This document shows, piece by piece, positions 16,328 through 26,244 of a stretch of 33,712 bases of DNA; position 1 is the stretch's first letter; each line of letters begins with the position of its first letter. The position numbers were made by a program, and so were the translations under genes. The DNA comes from Acidimicrobiia bacterium (lineage in GTDB: Bacteria > Actinomycetota > Acidimicrobiia > Spongiisociales > UBA5794). The stretch covers positions 1 through 33,712 of the forward strand of contig JAOZRW010000024.1 of NCBI GenBank assembly GCA_029939995.1, written 5' to 3'. The notes beneath the pieces were generated by a model. The model did not search any database. It had not been told where the DNA came from and saw nothing but the letters and a program-made list of their open reading frames with translations.

Positions 16328-17770
16328 CTACTCGTCGCCGTCCGTTTCCGCCCAGGCGTCACCCGTCTCGATCCATGCGTCTTCCGTGTCGACCCACTCG
16401 TCGTCGGAGTCCTCGATCTCGGCCTCGTATCGGAGATGCACGCCGGAGGGTCTCAGGTCGGTTCCGAGGAGCGACGCTCGTGCCTCACCCGCCACGTAGA
16501 GAGAACCGGCTATCACGACGGCGCCGTCCGGTCCCGCCGCGGCGATCGCTGCCGCGACGGCATCGGGAACGCGATCGACGACCGTCGTCGCACACCCCAA
16601 CGTCGATCCGCCCGAAGCTGCGATCTCGGACGGGTCGATCGCTGAAGGATCGTCGGCTGCCGTAGCCCACAGGTGATCGACGAGACCGTCCAGCGGGGCG
16701 AGCAGCTCGCCCGGTGATCGGTTCCCCCGCAATCCGATCACGAGTTGCCACGGCCCGTCCGGGAACTCCTCATCGAGCGTTGCGGCGAGCCCCTCGATTC
16801 CCTCGACGTTGTGCGATCCGTCGACGATGACCAGAGGGTGACGATGCACGACCTCAAGACGGCCCGGCTGCGTCGTCGCCTGGAGGGCGTCCCTGAGCGC
16901 TCCGATGTCGAGGGCGCGATCGAGGAACGCCTCGGATGCGGCGATCGCCGTTGCCAGATTGGCGGTCTGGTGCCGTCCGTGGATGGGGAGGTGAAGCTCT
17001 TCGTAGTCGGCGTAGATCCCGTTGACGTCGACGAGCCATCCTCCGATCGCTCGTTCGGCGTCGGCCACAGAGAACGACTCGCCGCTGCGAATCCACCTGG
17101 CGTGCGTCTCGTCGACGCGTGCCCGAACCGCGCCGACCGCGTCCGGGGGTAGCGATCCGGTGACGGCGATTCCGTTGTCACCGATGATGGCCGCCTTCTC
17201 GGCGGCGATCTCTTCGTGCGTCGTCCCGAGGTATTCGACATGGTCGAGTGCGATTCCGGTGATGACCGAGACGGCCGGCTCGGTCACATTCGTCGCGTCC
17301 CACCGCCCACCCATCCCCACTTCGACGATCGCAACGTCGAGCGCGACGGTCGAGAAGATGGAGAACGCCGTCGCCGCCGTGACCTCGAAGTACGTGACTC
17401 CGGTGTCGCTGCGCCGCTCGTACTCCTCGACGAACCAGGCGATGTCGGCGACGGCCTGCGTGAACGCCTCGGCACTGAGCGGCGTCCCGTCGATCGAGAA
17501 GCGCTCTTCGACGCGATGCAGGTGCGGCGACGTGAACGTCCCGGTCCGGATCCCGTGGGCGCCGAGGATGTCGGCGATCAGTCGCGTGACCGTCGTCTTC
17601 CCGTTCGTTCCGGCGACGAGGATGATCGGATAGTCCTCCTGCGGGTTTCCCAGGAGTTCGAGCAGACCGGTGATTCGCTCGAGGCCCGGTTTGACTCCCT
17701 GCCCGATTCGGTCGTCGAGGAACGCTTCCGCGCTCGCCCGGTCGATGATGGATGGAATGACGTTGCCCAT
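16328..17770 (-). CDS. folC: Dihydrofolate synthase/folylpolyglutamate synthase
   Basis: A 480-aa Mur-ligase-family enzyme that adds glutamate to dihydropteroate and folates. The P-loop GTNGKTT is at 54-60, followed by [12 protein letters not shown] and [27 protein letters not shown] and VDGSHNVEG are further family motifs. The ATG at 17770 lies one base past the valS stop, in the valS 3' end (TGACATG). The C-terminus carries an unusual acidic, Trp-containing tail of about 30 residues ([19 protein letters not shown]), with a repeated (V/I/A)(D/E)T..DAW pattern absent from typical FolC. Confidence 0.95.
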   Translation of the reverse strand: MGNVIPSIIDRASAEAFLDDRIGQGVKPGLERITGLLELLGNPQEDYPIILVAGTNGKTTVTRLIADILGAHGIRTGTFTSPHLHRVEERFSIDGTPLSAEAFTQAVADIAWFVEEYERRSDTGVTYFEVTAATAFSIFSTVALDVAIVEVGMGGRWDATNVTEPAVSVITGIALDHVEYLGTTHEEIAAEKAAIIGDNGIAVTGSLPPDAVGAVRARVDETHARWIRSGESFSVADAERAIGGWLVDVNGIYADYEELHLPIHGRHQTANLATAIAASEAFLDRALDIGALRDALQATTQPGRLEVVHRHPLVIVDGSHNVEGIEGLAATLDEEFPDGPWQLVIGLRGNRSPGELLAPLDGLVDHLWATAADDPSAIDPSEIAASGGSTLGCATTVVDRVPDAVAAAIAAAGPDGAVVIAGSLYVAGEARASLLGTDLRPSGVHLRYEAEIEDSDDEWVDTEDAWIETGDAWAETDGDE

Positions 17771-17771
17771 G

Positions 17772-20369
17772 TCAGCCGAGCTCGGCGAGTTGCGCGCCGA
17801 GTTTGGTGAGGCGCTCGCTCGCCGCGGCGACCTTGGCTTCCTCTCCCGCAACGACGTCGGCCGGGGCACGATCCCGGAACTTCGGGTTCGAGAGCTTGGC
17901 GTTCGACCGCGCGAGATCCGCCTCAGCGTCGCTGATCGCCTTCTCGATCCGGGTCCGTTCGGCGTCGACGTCGACGAGACCGGAGAGCGGGATGAACGCC
18001 TGAACGGATCCGGCGATGACGCGGCTCACCGCGCCGCCGGATTCCGATTCGCCTTCCACGACGGTGCATCCGGCGAGCGCCGTGAGATGCTGCGCCCACC
18101 ACGGTTCGGCGACGCCGTCGGGGTCGCCCATCGTGATCTCGATCGGTGTCTTCGGGCTGATCTGATGCTCGGAGCGGAACCGCCGGAGACGGGCGACGAG
18201 ATCCTGCAACGTGGCCATGGACGTCGGGCCGGCGACGACGGGCGGAGTCGGCCAGGATGACGTGGCGAGGAGGGTCCCGTCGCCCAGTTCGCTCCAGAGC
18301 TCCTCGGTGAGATACGGGATCGCCGGATGGAAGAGCTTCAGCAGATCCCGCAGGACCGCACCCAGGGTTGCACGGGTCGCCGGCGCTCGTCCTTCGTCGC
18401 GAAGCGGCGTCTTCGCCATCTCGAGGTACCAGTCGAACACTTCGGCCCATGCGAAGTTGTAGAGCAGCCCGTACGCATCCGAAAACCGGTACTCGTCGAA
18501 GAGCCGGTCGAACTCCGCCGTCACGGCTGCGAGCCGTTCGAGGATCCAGGCATCCTCCGGTCCGGGATCGTCGGGATAGCCGCCGTCGGCCGGGACGTCG
18601 CGAATGTCCATGTGCTCGACGGCGAAACGCAGCGCGTTCCACAGCTTGTTCCCGAACCTCCGTGCCGCGTCCGTCCACGCTTCGTCGTAAGGGACGTCGT
18701 GTCCGGGGGCGGCAGCCTGGATCAGCGACAGGCGGAGCGGATCCGCTCCGTATCGTTCGACGAGGTCGAGCGGATCGAGGGCGTTCCCCGAGGACTTGGA
18801 CATCTTCCTGCCGTCCGGGGTCCGGATCAGCCCGTGGATCGAGATGTCGGCGAACGGCGGCTCTCCGGTGAAGTGCAGCCCCATCATCATCATCCTGGCG
18901 ACCCAGAAGTAGATGATGTCGAATCCCGTCACGAGCACGCTCGTCGGGTAGTAGGTGGCGAGATCGTCGGTCTGCTCCGGCCAACCCATGGTCGAGAACG
19001 GCCAGAGCTGCGACGAAAACCAGGTGTCAAGCACGTCTTCATCGGGGGTCAGGGCCGAGCTCCCGCACGCGGGACAGGTCCCGGGCTGTTCCTCGGCGAC
19101 GATCGTCTCGTCGCATTCGTCGCAGTACCAGGCGGGGATCGGGTGGCCCCACCAGAGCTGACGGCTGATGCACCAGTCGCGAAGGTTCTCCATCCAGTGG
19201 AAGTAGTTGTTCTCCCACCGCTTCGGGATGAACCGGGCCCGCCCGTCTTTGACGGCGTCGATGGCCGGGCCGGTGAGCGGCTTCACCTTCACGAACCACT
19301 GGAGAGAGAGCATGGGTTCGACGACCGTTCCGCACCTCGAACAATGCCCGACCGAGTGATGGTGGTCGTCGATCTGCCCGAGGAAGCCCCGCTTCTTGAG
19401 TTCGTACCGGACGGCTTCCCTCGCCTCCAACCGGTCCTGGCCTTCGAACGGGCCGCCCTCCGCGGTGATGCGGGCCTCGGTGTCGATCACCTGGATCTGG
19501 TCGAGACCATGCCGCTGCCCGATCTCGAAGTCGAGCGGGTCGTGCGCCGGCGTGACCTTGACGGCCCCGGTGCCGAACTCGAGTTCGACGCCCTCGTCGG
19601 CGACGACGGGGATCTCGCGATCGAGCAGCGGGAGAAGGAGCATCCGCCCCACGGCGTCGCGGTACCGGTCGTCATCGGGATGGACGGCCACGGCGGTATC
19701 TCCGAGCATCGTCTCCGGCCTCGTCGTCGCGACGGTGATGAAGCCGTCCCCGTCGACGAACGGGTACTTGATGTGCGTGAGTTCGCCCACCTCGTCCTCG
19801 TGCTCAACCTCGATCTCGGAGAGCGCGGTGTGGCAGCGCGGGCACCAGTTGATGATCCGGTTGCCGCGATAGATCAGGCCCTCGTCGTAGAGGCTGACGA
19901 ACACCTTCCTCACGGCCCGCGACAGCCCCTCATCGAACGTGAAGCGCTCCCGGGTCCAGTCGGTCGAGAAACCCATCGTTCGCATCTGCTCGGTGATGCG
20001 GTTCCCGGAGCTCGCCTTCCACTCCCACACCTTCTCAACGAAGCGTTCCCTGCCGAGGTCGTGGCGACTGATGCCCTCTTTGGCGAGTTCGCGCTCGACC
20101 ACGTTCTGCGTCGCGATTCCCGCGTGGTCGGTCCCGGGGAGCCAGAGTGCCGCGTAGCCTTGCATCCGCTTGCGCCGGATGAGTACGTCCTGGATCGTGA
20201 GGTCGAGTGCGTGGCCCATGTGCAGAACGCCGGTCACGTTCGGAGGTGGAATGACGATCGAGTACGGCTCGCCGTCGGGGTTGATCTCGGGCCGGAAGGC
20301 GCCTGCGTCCTCCCAGATGCGGTACCAGCGCGACTCGATGTCGACCGGCTCGTAGGTTGACTTCATCAT
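17772..20369 (-). CDS. valS: Valyl-tRNA synthetase
   Basis: An 865-aa class I synthetase that charges tRNA-Val. HIGH motif HMGH is at 50-53 and KMSKS at 522-526. The editing domain has TTRPETMLGDTAV (214-227). Zinc-type CxxC pairs occur near 176-179, 343-346, 416-419 and 432-435. A C-terminal coiled-coil arm (about 800-865: RTRIEKAISDAEADL...) is typical for ValRS. The start is one of two consecutive ATG codons (20369 or 20366), preceded by GAGGGG. That Shine-Dalgarno lies in the 3' arm of a long hairpin, so translation is likely regulated. Confidence 0.97.
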   Translation of the reverse strand: MMKSTYEPVDIESRWYRIWEDAGAFRPEINPDGEPYSIVIPPPNVTGVLHMGHALDLTIQDVLIRRKRMQGYAALWLPGTDHAGIATQNVVERELAKEGISRHDLGRERFVEKVWEWKASSGNRITEQMRTMGFSTDWTRERFTFDEGLSRAVRKVFVSLYDEGLIYRGNRIINWCPRCHTALSEIEVEHEDEVGELTHIKYPFVDGDGFITVATTRPETMLGDTAVAVHPDDDRYRDAVGRMLLLPLLDREIPVVADEGVELEFGTGAVKVTPAHDPLDFEIGQRHGLDQIQVIDTEARITAEGGPFEGQDRLEAREAVRYELKKRGFLGQIDDHHHSVGHCSRCGTVVEPMLSLQWFVKVKPLTGPAIDAVKDGRARFIPKRWENNYFHWMENLRDWCISRQLWWGHPIPAWYCDECDETIVAEEQPGTCPACGSSALTPDEDVLDTWFSSQLWPFSTMGWPEQTDDLATYYPTSVLVTGFDIIYFWVARMMMMGLHFTGEPPFADISIHGLIRTPDGRKMSKSSGNALDPLDLVERYGADPLRLSLIQAAAPGHDVPYDEAWTDAARRFGNKLWNALRFAVEHMDIRDVPADGGYPDDPGPEDAWILERLAAVTAEFDRLFDEYRFSDAYGLLYNFAWAEVFDWYLEMAKTPLRDEGRAPATRATLGAVLRDLLKLFHPAIPYLTEELWSELGDGTLLATSSWPTPPVVAGPTSMATLQDLVARLRRFRSEHQISPKTPIEITMGDPDGVAEPWWAQHLTALAGCTVVEGESESGGAVSRVIAGSVQAFIPLSGLVDVDAERTRIEKAISDAEADLARSNAKLSNPKFRDRAPADVVAGEEAKVAAASERLTKLGAQLAELG

Positions 20370-20371
20370 GC

Positions 20372-20413
20372 CCCTCGATCATCGGGTCCCGTCAGACACC
20401 CGATGATAGAGGG
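20372..20413 (-). promoter_or_regulatory. Hairpin burying the valS Shine-Dalgarno
   Basis: Minus-strand arms ATCATCGGGT and ACCCGATGAT pair over 10 bp with a 10-base loop; after one mismatch, CCCTC pairs with GAGGG for five more. The GAGGG arm is the ribosome-binding site of valS. A second ATCATCGG lies upstream (20501-20508) and could compete for the CCGATGAT arm (20378-20385), releasing or reshaping the site. This looks like a translational switch in the leader. Confidence 0.65.
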
Positions 20414-20445
20414 CCGCCGGCCGCATCCACGGAGGAGATGCACAA

Positions 20446-20470
20446 GGCCGGGAATCTGTGATTCCCGGCC
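20446..20470 (-). promoter_or_regulatory. 11-bp hairpin next to a T-box-like motif in the valS leader
   Basis: GGCCGGGAATC and GATTCCCGGCC pair perfectly around a 3-base loop. On the minus strand the motif GGTGGTAC lies immediately upstream (within 20469-20483), which resembles the core of the T-box sequence AGGGTGGNACCGCG. I could not fold a canonical antiterminator bulge around it or identify a specifier codon, so T-box identity is unproven. No T-run follows the hairpin. Confidence 0.4.
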
Positions 20471-20662
20471 CCGTACCACCATTCCCCCTGCTTGCCCGAA
20501 CCGATGATCCTTCCCACCAGATGACTCACACGATATGGCCACGCACGGCATCCGTCGAGACACAAAGGATGTCGTTCGATGGGACTAGTCACCCGCCTCC
20601 GGCGCGCCCTCGAATCTGCGGCATCGCACTAGCGTGTGAGGACCCGCCATCGGAGGATGTCC

Positions 20663-21871
20663 ATGACCGTACGAATCGACGCCGACCTGCTGATCCCGGG
20701 CCGCGGCGATCCCATCGCCGACGGAACCGTCATCCTCGAAGGCCGATCGATCTCCTTCGCCGGCCCGGCGGCCGACGCACCGGCCACGCCGGAAGCGGAG
20801 ACGACCCGTGTACCGGTTGCGATGCCGGGGTTGTGGGATTCGCACATCCACTTCATCGGTCTCACGAACGCGGACATGCACGCGATGCTGCACACCCCGG
20901 TGGCCGAGATGGCGGTTCGCGCGGCCGCCGACGCCTCCGCCACCCTCGACGGCGGCGTCACCAGCGTTCGCGAGGTCGGGGGTTTCGGCCTCGATTTCGC
21001 CTCGGCGATCAACGACGGCACCGTCCGCGGCCCGAACATCCACGGTGCGGGACGCATCCTCTCGACGACGGCCGGACACGCCGACGGACACTCGTTCGAC
21101 CTGGACTTCATCGAATCGTCGCCCCGATGGCTCGGTGAGCTCTGCGACGGCGTCCCGTCGTGCCTGAAGGCCGTCAGGAAGCAGCTGCGCAAGAACGCCA
21201 AAGTCATCAAGGTCTGCGCGTCGGGCGGAGTCATGTCCGAGATCGATCATCCGATCCACCAGCAGTTCTCCGACGAGGAGTTGCGGGCGATCGTCGACGA
21301 AGCGGGCCGGGCCGAGCGGTTCGTCGCCGCGCACACACACGGCCTTCCCGGGATCCGTGCCGCCGTCGAAGCCGGCTGCCAGACGATCGAGCACGGTTCG
21401 TATCTCGACGACGAGACCGCGGCGTTGATGGCCGAGAGGGGAACGATCTACGTCCCGACACGCTTCATCGTCGACAAGCTCCTGCAGATGGAGGCGGCGC
21501 TCCCCCGATACGCCTACGAGAAGGGGGTGATGGTCGCCGATCACCACAGCCAGGCCATGAAGACCGCCGTCGCTAACGGCGTCACGATCGCGATGGGAAC
21601 CGACATCTTCACCCCCGGCTCATACGGGGAGAACGGCGCCGAGATCCGCTTCCTCCAGGACGCCGGCATGACGGCGCTCGAAGCCATCGAGGCCGCCACG
21701 GCGAACGGCCCGCTCACCCTCGGACCGCAAGCGCCGTTGTCGGGACAGCTGCGAGCGGGCTACGACGCCGATGTGATCGCGATCGATTTCAATCCGCTCG
21801 AGGACAACGGTCCGTGGGGCGACGCCGACCGGGTCACGCACGTCTGGAAGTCGGGAAGAAGAGAGAAATAG
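20663..21871 (+). CDS. Metal-dependent amidohydrolase
   Basis: A 402-aa amidohydrolase-superfamily enzyme, closest in pattern to the prolidase/imidazolonepropionase-like subgroup. Metal ligands are visible: HIH (H61, H63), a probable carboxylated lysine in VIKVCASGG (K183), AAHTHG (H224 or H226), IEHGSY (H244) and GTDIF (D314). The C-terminus GYDADVIAIDFNPLED closes the small beta-sandwich typical of the family. Substrate cannot be named from sequence. ATG at 20663 follows GGAGG at seven bases; an ATG at 20657 touches the Shine-Dalgarno and is unlikely. No signal peptide is seen. It is divergent from valS and convergent with the P-loop gene; its stop codon TAG lies in the first heptamer repeat. 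Confidence 0.9.
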   Translation: MTVRIDADLLIPGRGDPIADGTVILEGRSISFAGPAADAPATPEAETTRVPVAMPGLWDSHIHFIGLTNADMHAMLHTPVAEMAVRAAADASATLDGGVTSVREVGGFGLDFASAINDGTVRGPNIHGAGRILSTTAGHADGHSFDLDFIESSPRWLGELCDGVPSCLKAVRKQLRKNAKVIKVCASGGVMSEIDHPIHQQFSDEELRAIVDEAGRAERFVAAHTHGLPGIRAAVEAGCQTIEHGSYLDDETAALMAERGTIYVPTRFIVDKLLQMEAALPRYAYEKGVMVADHHSQAMKTAVANGVTIAMGTDIFTPGSYGENGAEIRFLQDAGMTALEAIEAATANGPLTLGPQAPLSGQLRAGYDADVIAIDFNPLEDNGPWGDADRVTHVWKSGRREK

Positions 21872-21920
21872 CAAGTAGCAAGTAGAAAGACACAAGCTGC
21901 AAGCTTCAAGCCGCAAGCCG
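21871..21920 (+). repeat. Heptamer tandem repeats, GCAAGTA and CAAGCNN type
   Basis: Two GCAAGTA units and a variant GAAAGAC (21871-21891) are followed after one base by four CAAGCNN units (21893-21920). The first set is in opposite orientation to the CTACTTT array at 21991-22060: AAGTAGAAAG here is the exact complement of CTTTCTACTT there. It starts at the stop codon of the amidohydrolase gene. Confidence 0.85.
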
Positions 21921-21987
21921 GGCTCAGTGTCGATCGGCGGATAGACCGAGGCCCGGGTTCCCGCAGTCGCAGACCGAAGCGGCCCTC

Positions 21988-22053
<66 letters not shown>

Positions 22054-22060
<7 letters not shown>

Positions 22061-22719
22061 TCTCCAAAAGCGAGCTGGGAGTCGACCGAGCGTTGTGACG
22101 CTCTTCGGCGCACCGGCCTGCGCTTCGGGACCCCGTCGGCGAAGAGCGGTTCGCCCATGAGCGCCGCGAGACGCTCCGCCATGGGCCACCAGTCGTAGCG
22201 GTCGCCGATCTCGGATGCGGCGACGTCGACGAGACGTTCGCCGGTGATGAAGTCGCCGAGGTAGCCGTCGAGGATCTGTTCGATCTCCATGCGGAAGTCG
22301 TCGGACGTGGACCGGACTCCGTCGGCGGAGAGATCGACGTCCGGTCGAAGCCGGACGACCAGGTCGTACGTCTTCGACCATTCACGCGCCATCGGCTCGA
22401 CCGCGAACCGATCCTCTCCGCCGCATGCCCGGAGGTAGTAGGCGAAGTTGTCCATCACGCCGCGGTCGAGTACGAGGACTTCCGCCTTCGGGGCGAGCGT
22501 GAGCTCCTGCCGGATCTGGGACACCAGTACCCACAACTGGGCCTCGCCGGTGGCTCCTTCGTTGATGCCGAGCGGATTGTCCCGGACGACCTCACGCCCG
22601 TACTCGACGGATCGGCCCGCGCGCTGCATCGCGTTCGCGAAGCCGTGCGCGGCCGTGGTCTTCCTGATCCCGTGTGAACCGATGAACGCCACCTTGGCGT
22701 TCGTCTGCCAACGTGCCAT
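22054..22719 (-). CDS. NadR/AAA_28-like P-loop NTPase or kinase
   Basis: A 221-aa P-loop protein. The Walker A is GSHGIRKTT (14-22), where the usual final glycine (GxGKT) is Arg19. [16 protein letters not shown] (81-96) holds a DR-type motif seen in nucleoside and thymidylate kinases and in NadR-type ATPases. LRP near residue 124 could be part of a mobile lid. The C-terminus (about 195-221) is basic, then acidic. I infer a small-molecule kinase or regulatory ATPase; the substrate is unknown. It starts nine bases after the clpX stop and so probably shares its transcript. Its stop lies in the heptamer repeat array, and the last residues may be repeat-derived. Confidence 0.75.
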
Positions 22720-22728
22720 ATCGTCCGC

Positions 22729-24003
22729 TCAGGCCGAGCGTTCTTCCGGCAGGTCCGTCGACACGAGATCCGAGATCGGCACGAGCGTCGGATTGACCCG
22801 GTCGCGAACGACCTGCTCGTCGATGACGACCTGCGCGATGTCGGTGCGGGCCGGCAGTTCGTACATGGTCTCGAGCAGGACCTCTTCCATGATGGCGCGC
22901 AGTCCCCTCGCGCCCGTGCCCCGGTTCATGGCCTGCTCGGCGATGGCCCGGAGTGCGTCCTCGGTGATGAGCAGTTCGACACCGTCCATCTCGAAGAACT
23001 TGGCGTACTGCTTCACGAGCGAGTTCTTCGGCTCGGTCAGGACGTGCACGAGGTCCTCGACGTCGAGTTCGTCGACCGTGGCGATGACCGGGAGCCGTCC
23101 GATGAACTCGGGGATCAGCCCGTAGCCGAGCAGGTCCTCGGGCAGCACCTCGCTCAAGAACTCGGACGGTCTGCGGCTGTCGACCGAATGCACGTCGGCG
23201 CCGAACCCGACCGAGTTCTTCCCGATACGTCGCTGGATCACTTCTTCGAGTCCGGCGAACGCTCCACCACACAGGAAGAGCATGTCCGTCGTGTCGACCT
23301 GGAGGAACTCCTGATGGGGATGCTTCCGACCGCCCTGCGGCGGCACCGACGCCTGCGTTCCCTCGAGGATCTTCAGGAGCGCCTGCTGCACACCCTCGCC
23401 GGACACGTCCCTGGTGATGGACGGGTTCTCGGCCTTGCGGGCGACCTTGTCGATCTCGTCGATGTAGATGATGCCGGTCTCGGCCCGTTTGATGTCGAAG
23501 TCGGCTGCCTGGATCAGCTTGAGCAGGATGTTCTCGACGTCCTCACCGACGTACCCGGCCTCGGTGAGCGCCGTGGCGTCGGCGATGGCGAACGGGACGT
23601 TGAGGAGCCGGGCGAGCGTCTGGGCCATGAGCGTCTTGCCCGTCCCGGTCGGGCCGACCATCAGGATGTTCGACTTCTGGAGTTCGACGTCCTCGTCGGT
23701 CATGCGCTGGCCGGCGCGGACCCGCTTGTAGTGGTTGTAAACGGCGACCGCCAGGATCTTCTTCGCCTGATCCTGGCCCACGACGTACTGGTCGAGGAAG
23801 TCGAAGATCTCGTGCGGCTTCGGCAGCTCGGAGAACGAGATCTCCTCGGTCTCGGTCAGTTCCTCGTCGATGATCTCGTTACAGAGATCGACGCACTCGT
23901 CGCAGATGTAGACGCCGGGCCCGGCGATGAGCTTCTTCACCTGTTTCTGCGACTTGCCGCAGAAACTGCATTTGAGAAGCTCGGCTCCCTCGTACTTGGC
24001 CAC
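22729..24003 (-). CDS. clpX: ATP-dependent Clp protease ATP-binding subunit ClpX
   Basis: A 424-aa AAA+ unfoldase that feeds substrates to ClpP. The N-terminal zinc-binding domain uses C12, C15, C34 and C37. Walker A GPTGTGKT is at 117-124, the pore loop GYVGEDVE at about 150-157, Walker B IIYIDEID at 178-185, and the RKH pore loop at about 226-228. [11 protein letters not shown] near 260 is the region of the ClpP-docking IGF loop, here altered to VGF. Length is normal. It lies 11 bases after clpP. Confidence 0.97.
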   Translation of the reverse strand: MAKYEGAELLKCSFCGKSQKQVKKLIAGPGVYICDECVDLCNEIIDEELTETEEISFSELPKPHEIFDFLDQYVVGQDQAKKILAVAVYNHYKRVRAGQRMTDEDVELQKSNILMVGPTGTGKTLMAQTLARLLNVPFAIADATALTEAGYVGEDVENILLKLIQAADFDIKRAETGIIYIDEIDKVARKAENPSITRDVSGEGVQQALLKILEGTQASVPPQGGRKHPHQEFLQVDTTDMLFLCGGAFAGLEEVIQRRIGKNSVGFGADVHSVDSRRPSEFLSEVLPEDLLGYGLIPEFIGRLPVIATVDELDVEDLVHVLTEPKNSLVKQYAKFFEMDGVELLITEDALRAIAEQAMNRGTGARGLRAIMEEVLLETMYELPARTDIAQVVIDEQVVRDRVNPTLVPISDLVSTDLPEERSA

Positions 24004-24014
24004 CTGTGGTCTCC

Positions 24015-24623
24015 CTACCCTTCGACGGCTTCAAGGTCGCGGCCTCTGAGGACCGCGTCGATCACACCGTACTCGACTGCCTCGTCCGCGCTGAGCCAAA
24101 AGTCGCGATCCGTGTCCTGGGAGACGAGCTCGAGCGACCGACCTGTGTGCTCCGAGAGGATCACGTTGATCTCTTCGCGCGTCTTGAGGATCTCCTTGGC
24201 GTGGATCTCGATGTCGGTAGCCTGCCCCGCGACGCCGGAGACGTGGGGCTGATGCACCATGATCCGCGAGTGGGGAAGGGCGAACCGCTTCTCCTTCTTC
24301 CCTCCGGCCAGCAGCACCGCGGCGGCCGAAGCGGCCAGACCCATGCAGTAGGTGGCGACATCCGGCTTGATGAGCTGGATCGTGTCGTAGATGGCCATCA
24401 GGGCGTAGGTGGAGCCGCCGGGCGAGTTGATGTAGAGGTTGATGTCCTTGTCGGGGTCTTCGCCCTCGAGGTGCAGGAGCTGCGCCATGATGATGTTGGC
24501 GACGCCGTCATCGATCGGGGTTCCGAGGAACACGATGCGGTCTTTGAGCAGACGGCTGTAGATGTCGAACGCCCGCTCACCCCGGGGGGTCTGCTCCACG
24601 ACGGTGGGCACTAGGTAGCTCAT
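24015..24623 (-). CDS. clpP: ATP-dependent Clp protease proteolytic subunit
   Basis: A 202-aa serine protease subunit. The catalytic triad is S99 (GLAASA), H124 (MVHQP) and D174 (TDRDFW). YINSPGGS forms the oxyanion-side motif. The start [12 protein letters not shown] matches actinobacterial ClpP; an upstream extension of 30 codons is open but reads the tig 3' end in another frame. The ATG is one base from the tig stop (TGAGATG). Actinobacteria often carry two clpP genes; only one is seen here. Confidence 0.97.
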   Translation of the reverse strand: MSYLVPTVVEQTPRGERAFDIYSRLLKDRIVFLGTPIDDGVANIIMAQLLHLEGEDPDKDINLYINSPGGSTYALMAIYDTIQLIKPDVATYCMGLAASAAAVLLAGGKKEKRFALPHSRIMVHQPHVSGVAGQATDIEIHAKEILKTREEINVILSEHTGRSLELVSQDTDRDFWLSADEAVEYGVIDAVLRGRDLEAVEG

Positions 24624-24624
24624 C

Positions 24625-26028
24625 TCACTCCTCGATTTCGGGGGACGGATCTTCGTCCTGGTCTTCGTCCCCGGTGATGTCGTCATCGGTTGTTGTCTCT
24701 TCTTCGGGCGCAACCGGCGTCAGGTCGATGGTGTTCCCATCTGCGTCGACTGCAACCGCCCCGTCGGCGATGCGCCGGAGCGCCTTCCCTCGGAGGATAT
24801 CACCGACGAGTGACTCAATTTGACCACTCGATTTCAGCATCTGCTCGATCTCGTCCGCCGACGATTCGGAGTTCCCCGCGATCGACTCGTACGCCTCGGC
24901 CAGCTCGTCGTCATCGACGCCGAGCCCTTCGATCGCGATGAGGCTCTCGATCACCACACGGGTGGCGAGCGCCGACGAGGACTGTTCCTTGATCTCTTCC
25001 ACGAAGCTCACCTGGTCGTGGCCGACGATCCGTAGATAGTCCTCGAAGCCGATGTTGTCGGATTCGAGACGGGCGAGCAGGTTCCGGATCCGCGCCTCTG
25101 CTTCGGCATCGACGAGCGCCTGCGGGAGCTCGAGATCGACGGCTTCGACGAGCTGGGCGACCGCTCGATCGTGGAGTTCCGACCGTGCGGTGTTGGTCTT
25201 GTGCGAAGCGATGTTCTCTTCGATCGCTGAACGGAGCTCTTCGACGGTCTCGAACTCCGTCGAGTCCGACACGAACTCGTCGGTCAGCTCGGGGAGCACC
25301 TTCGCCTTGACCTCTTTCACGAGGGCACGGAGCCGCACGGTGACGTCCTCGTCACCGATGAACCCCTTGGGGAGCGTTCCCTCTCCTTCGACGACGTCAC
25401 CGACGCCGGCGCCGACGAGGATCTCGTCGAGTCCGGGGAAGAACGAGTGCGATCCGATCTCGTAGAGGAGGTCGTTCGCCGCCGCCTGCTCCACTTCGAC
25501 CCCGTCGGCGAGGGCACCGACGTCGATCGTCACGAAGTCCCCTTCCTGGGCGGCCCGGTCGACGTCTTCGAGGTCGGCGAACTGGTTCCGGAGGCCGTCG
25601 ATCTGCTGTTCGATCTCCTCCTCGGACGCGACGGGGGGTTCGATCTCGATGGTCGTTCCCTCGTAGTCGGGGATCGCGTCGAGCGTGGGCCAGAGCGTGA
25701 CGAGAACGTCGACTTCGACGCCGCCTTCGTCGCGGTCTCTCACGGCGATCACCGACGGGACGGTCGCGGGGTCGAGCCCGCTCTCGTCGATCGCCGCCCC
25801 CACGGTCGCCGGGATCGCTTCGTCGATCGCTTCGGAGCGAAGCTCGTCGGCTCCGACCATCCGTTCGACGATCGAGCGGGGCGCCTTCCCCGGGCGGAAT
25901 CCCTTGATCTTCATCTGTTTGGAGAGCTTGCGTGCAGCCTTCGACTTCGCGTCTTCGAGTTCGGCTTCTTCGAGCTGGATGGTCAGGGTCCGTTCGAAAC
26001 GACCCGTCTCGTTGACCTCAGTGTGCAC
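24625..26028 (-). CDS. tig: Trigger factor
   Basis: A 467-aa ribosome-associated chaperone with peptidyl-prolyl isomerase activity. The ribosome-docking signature GFRPGKAP is at 43-50. The FKBP-like middle domain covers about 150-240 ([24 protein letters not shown]). The helical C-terminal domain runs to about 425 and is followed by a strongly acidic tail. The start is GTG at 26028, with GGAGAG at proper distance; this gives the expected [14 protein letters not shown]. Longer open sequence upstream runs into tRNA-His and is not coding. Confidence 0.95.
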   Translation of the reverse strand: MHTEVNETGRFERTLTIQLEEAELEDAKSKAARKLSKQMKIKGFRPGKAPRSIVERMVGADELRSEAIDEAIPATVGAAIDESGLDPATVPSVIAVRDRDEGGVEVDVLVTLWPTLDAIPDYEGTTIEIEPPVASEEEIEQQIDGLRNQFADLEDVDRAAQEGDFVTIDVGALADGVEVEQAAANDLLYEIGSHSFFPGLDEILVGAGVGDVVEGEGTLPKGFIGDEDVTVRLRALVKEVKAKVLPELTDEFVSDSTEFETVEELRSAIEENIASHKTNTARSELHDRAVAQLVEAVDLELPQALVDAEAEARIRNLLARLESDNIGFEDYLRIVGHDQVSFVEEIKEQSSSALATRVVIESLIAIEGLGVDDDELAEAYESIAGNSESSADEIEQMLKSSGQIESLVGDILRGKALRRIADGAVAVDADGNTIDLTPVAPEEETTTDDDITGDEDQDEDPSPEIEE

Positions 26029-26064
26029 GTTCTCTCCATGTGTGTCGGGTGGGAAAGGGAAGAT

Positions 26065-26142
26065 TGGGGTGGCCGACGGGGTTCGAACCCGCGACCTCCT
26101 GGACCACAACCAGGCGCTCTACCAGGCTGAGCTACGGCCACC
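26065..26142 (-). tRNA. tRNA-His (GTG), CCA encoded
   Basis: Minus-strand cloverleaf with acceptor GTGGCCG/CGGCCAC, the extra G-1 opposite C73 that marks tRNA-His, anticodon stem CCTGG/CCAGG and loop TTGTGGT (anticodon GTG). CCA is encoded at 26065-26067, unlike the other tRNAs here. It lies 36 bases upstream of tig. Confidence 0.96.
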
Positions 26143-26185
26143 ATGCTCGCGACGTGCGGTTGTTGCACTTCGCTTGCGGTGGCTC

Positions 26186-26191
26186 ATCGTA
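26186..26191 (-). promoter_or_regulatory. Candidate -10 for tRNA-His
   Basis: TACGAT on the minus strand, about 43 bases upstream of tRNA-His. The same hexamer occurs upstream of tRNA-Pro. No good -35 is seen at 16-18 bases. Confidence 0.3.
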
Positions 26192-26244
26192 GCGACGCGC
26201 GCGCCCAACGATGCGTACCGACAACGAACTCCGCTCGTTTCCGT

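Noticed and set aside
18327-20360. 677-codon open frame on the plus strand across valS
   Set aside because: It is the antisense shadow of valS, with no start signal or domain; high-GC coding DNA commonly leaves such frames open. The same applies to 11957-13480 across mrdA and 30559-31977 across arcA.
20469-20483. Definite T-box call
   Set aside because: GGTGGTAC fits but the flanking positions and antiterminator bulge do not, and no specifier loop was identified; kept only as a hypothesis.
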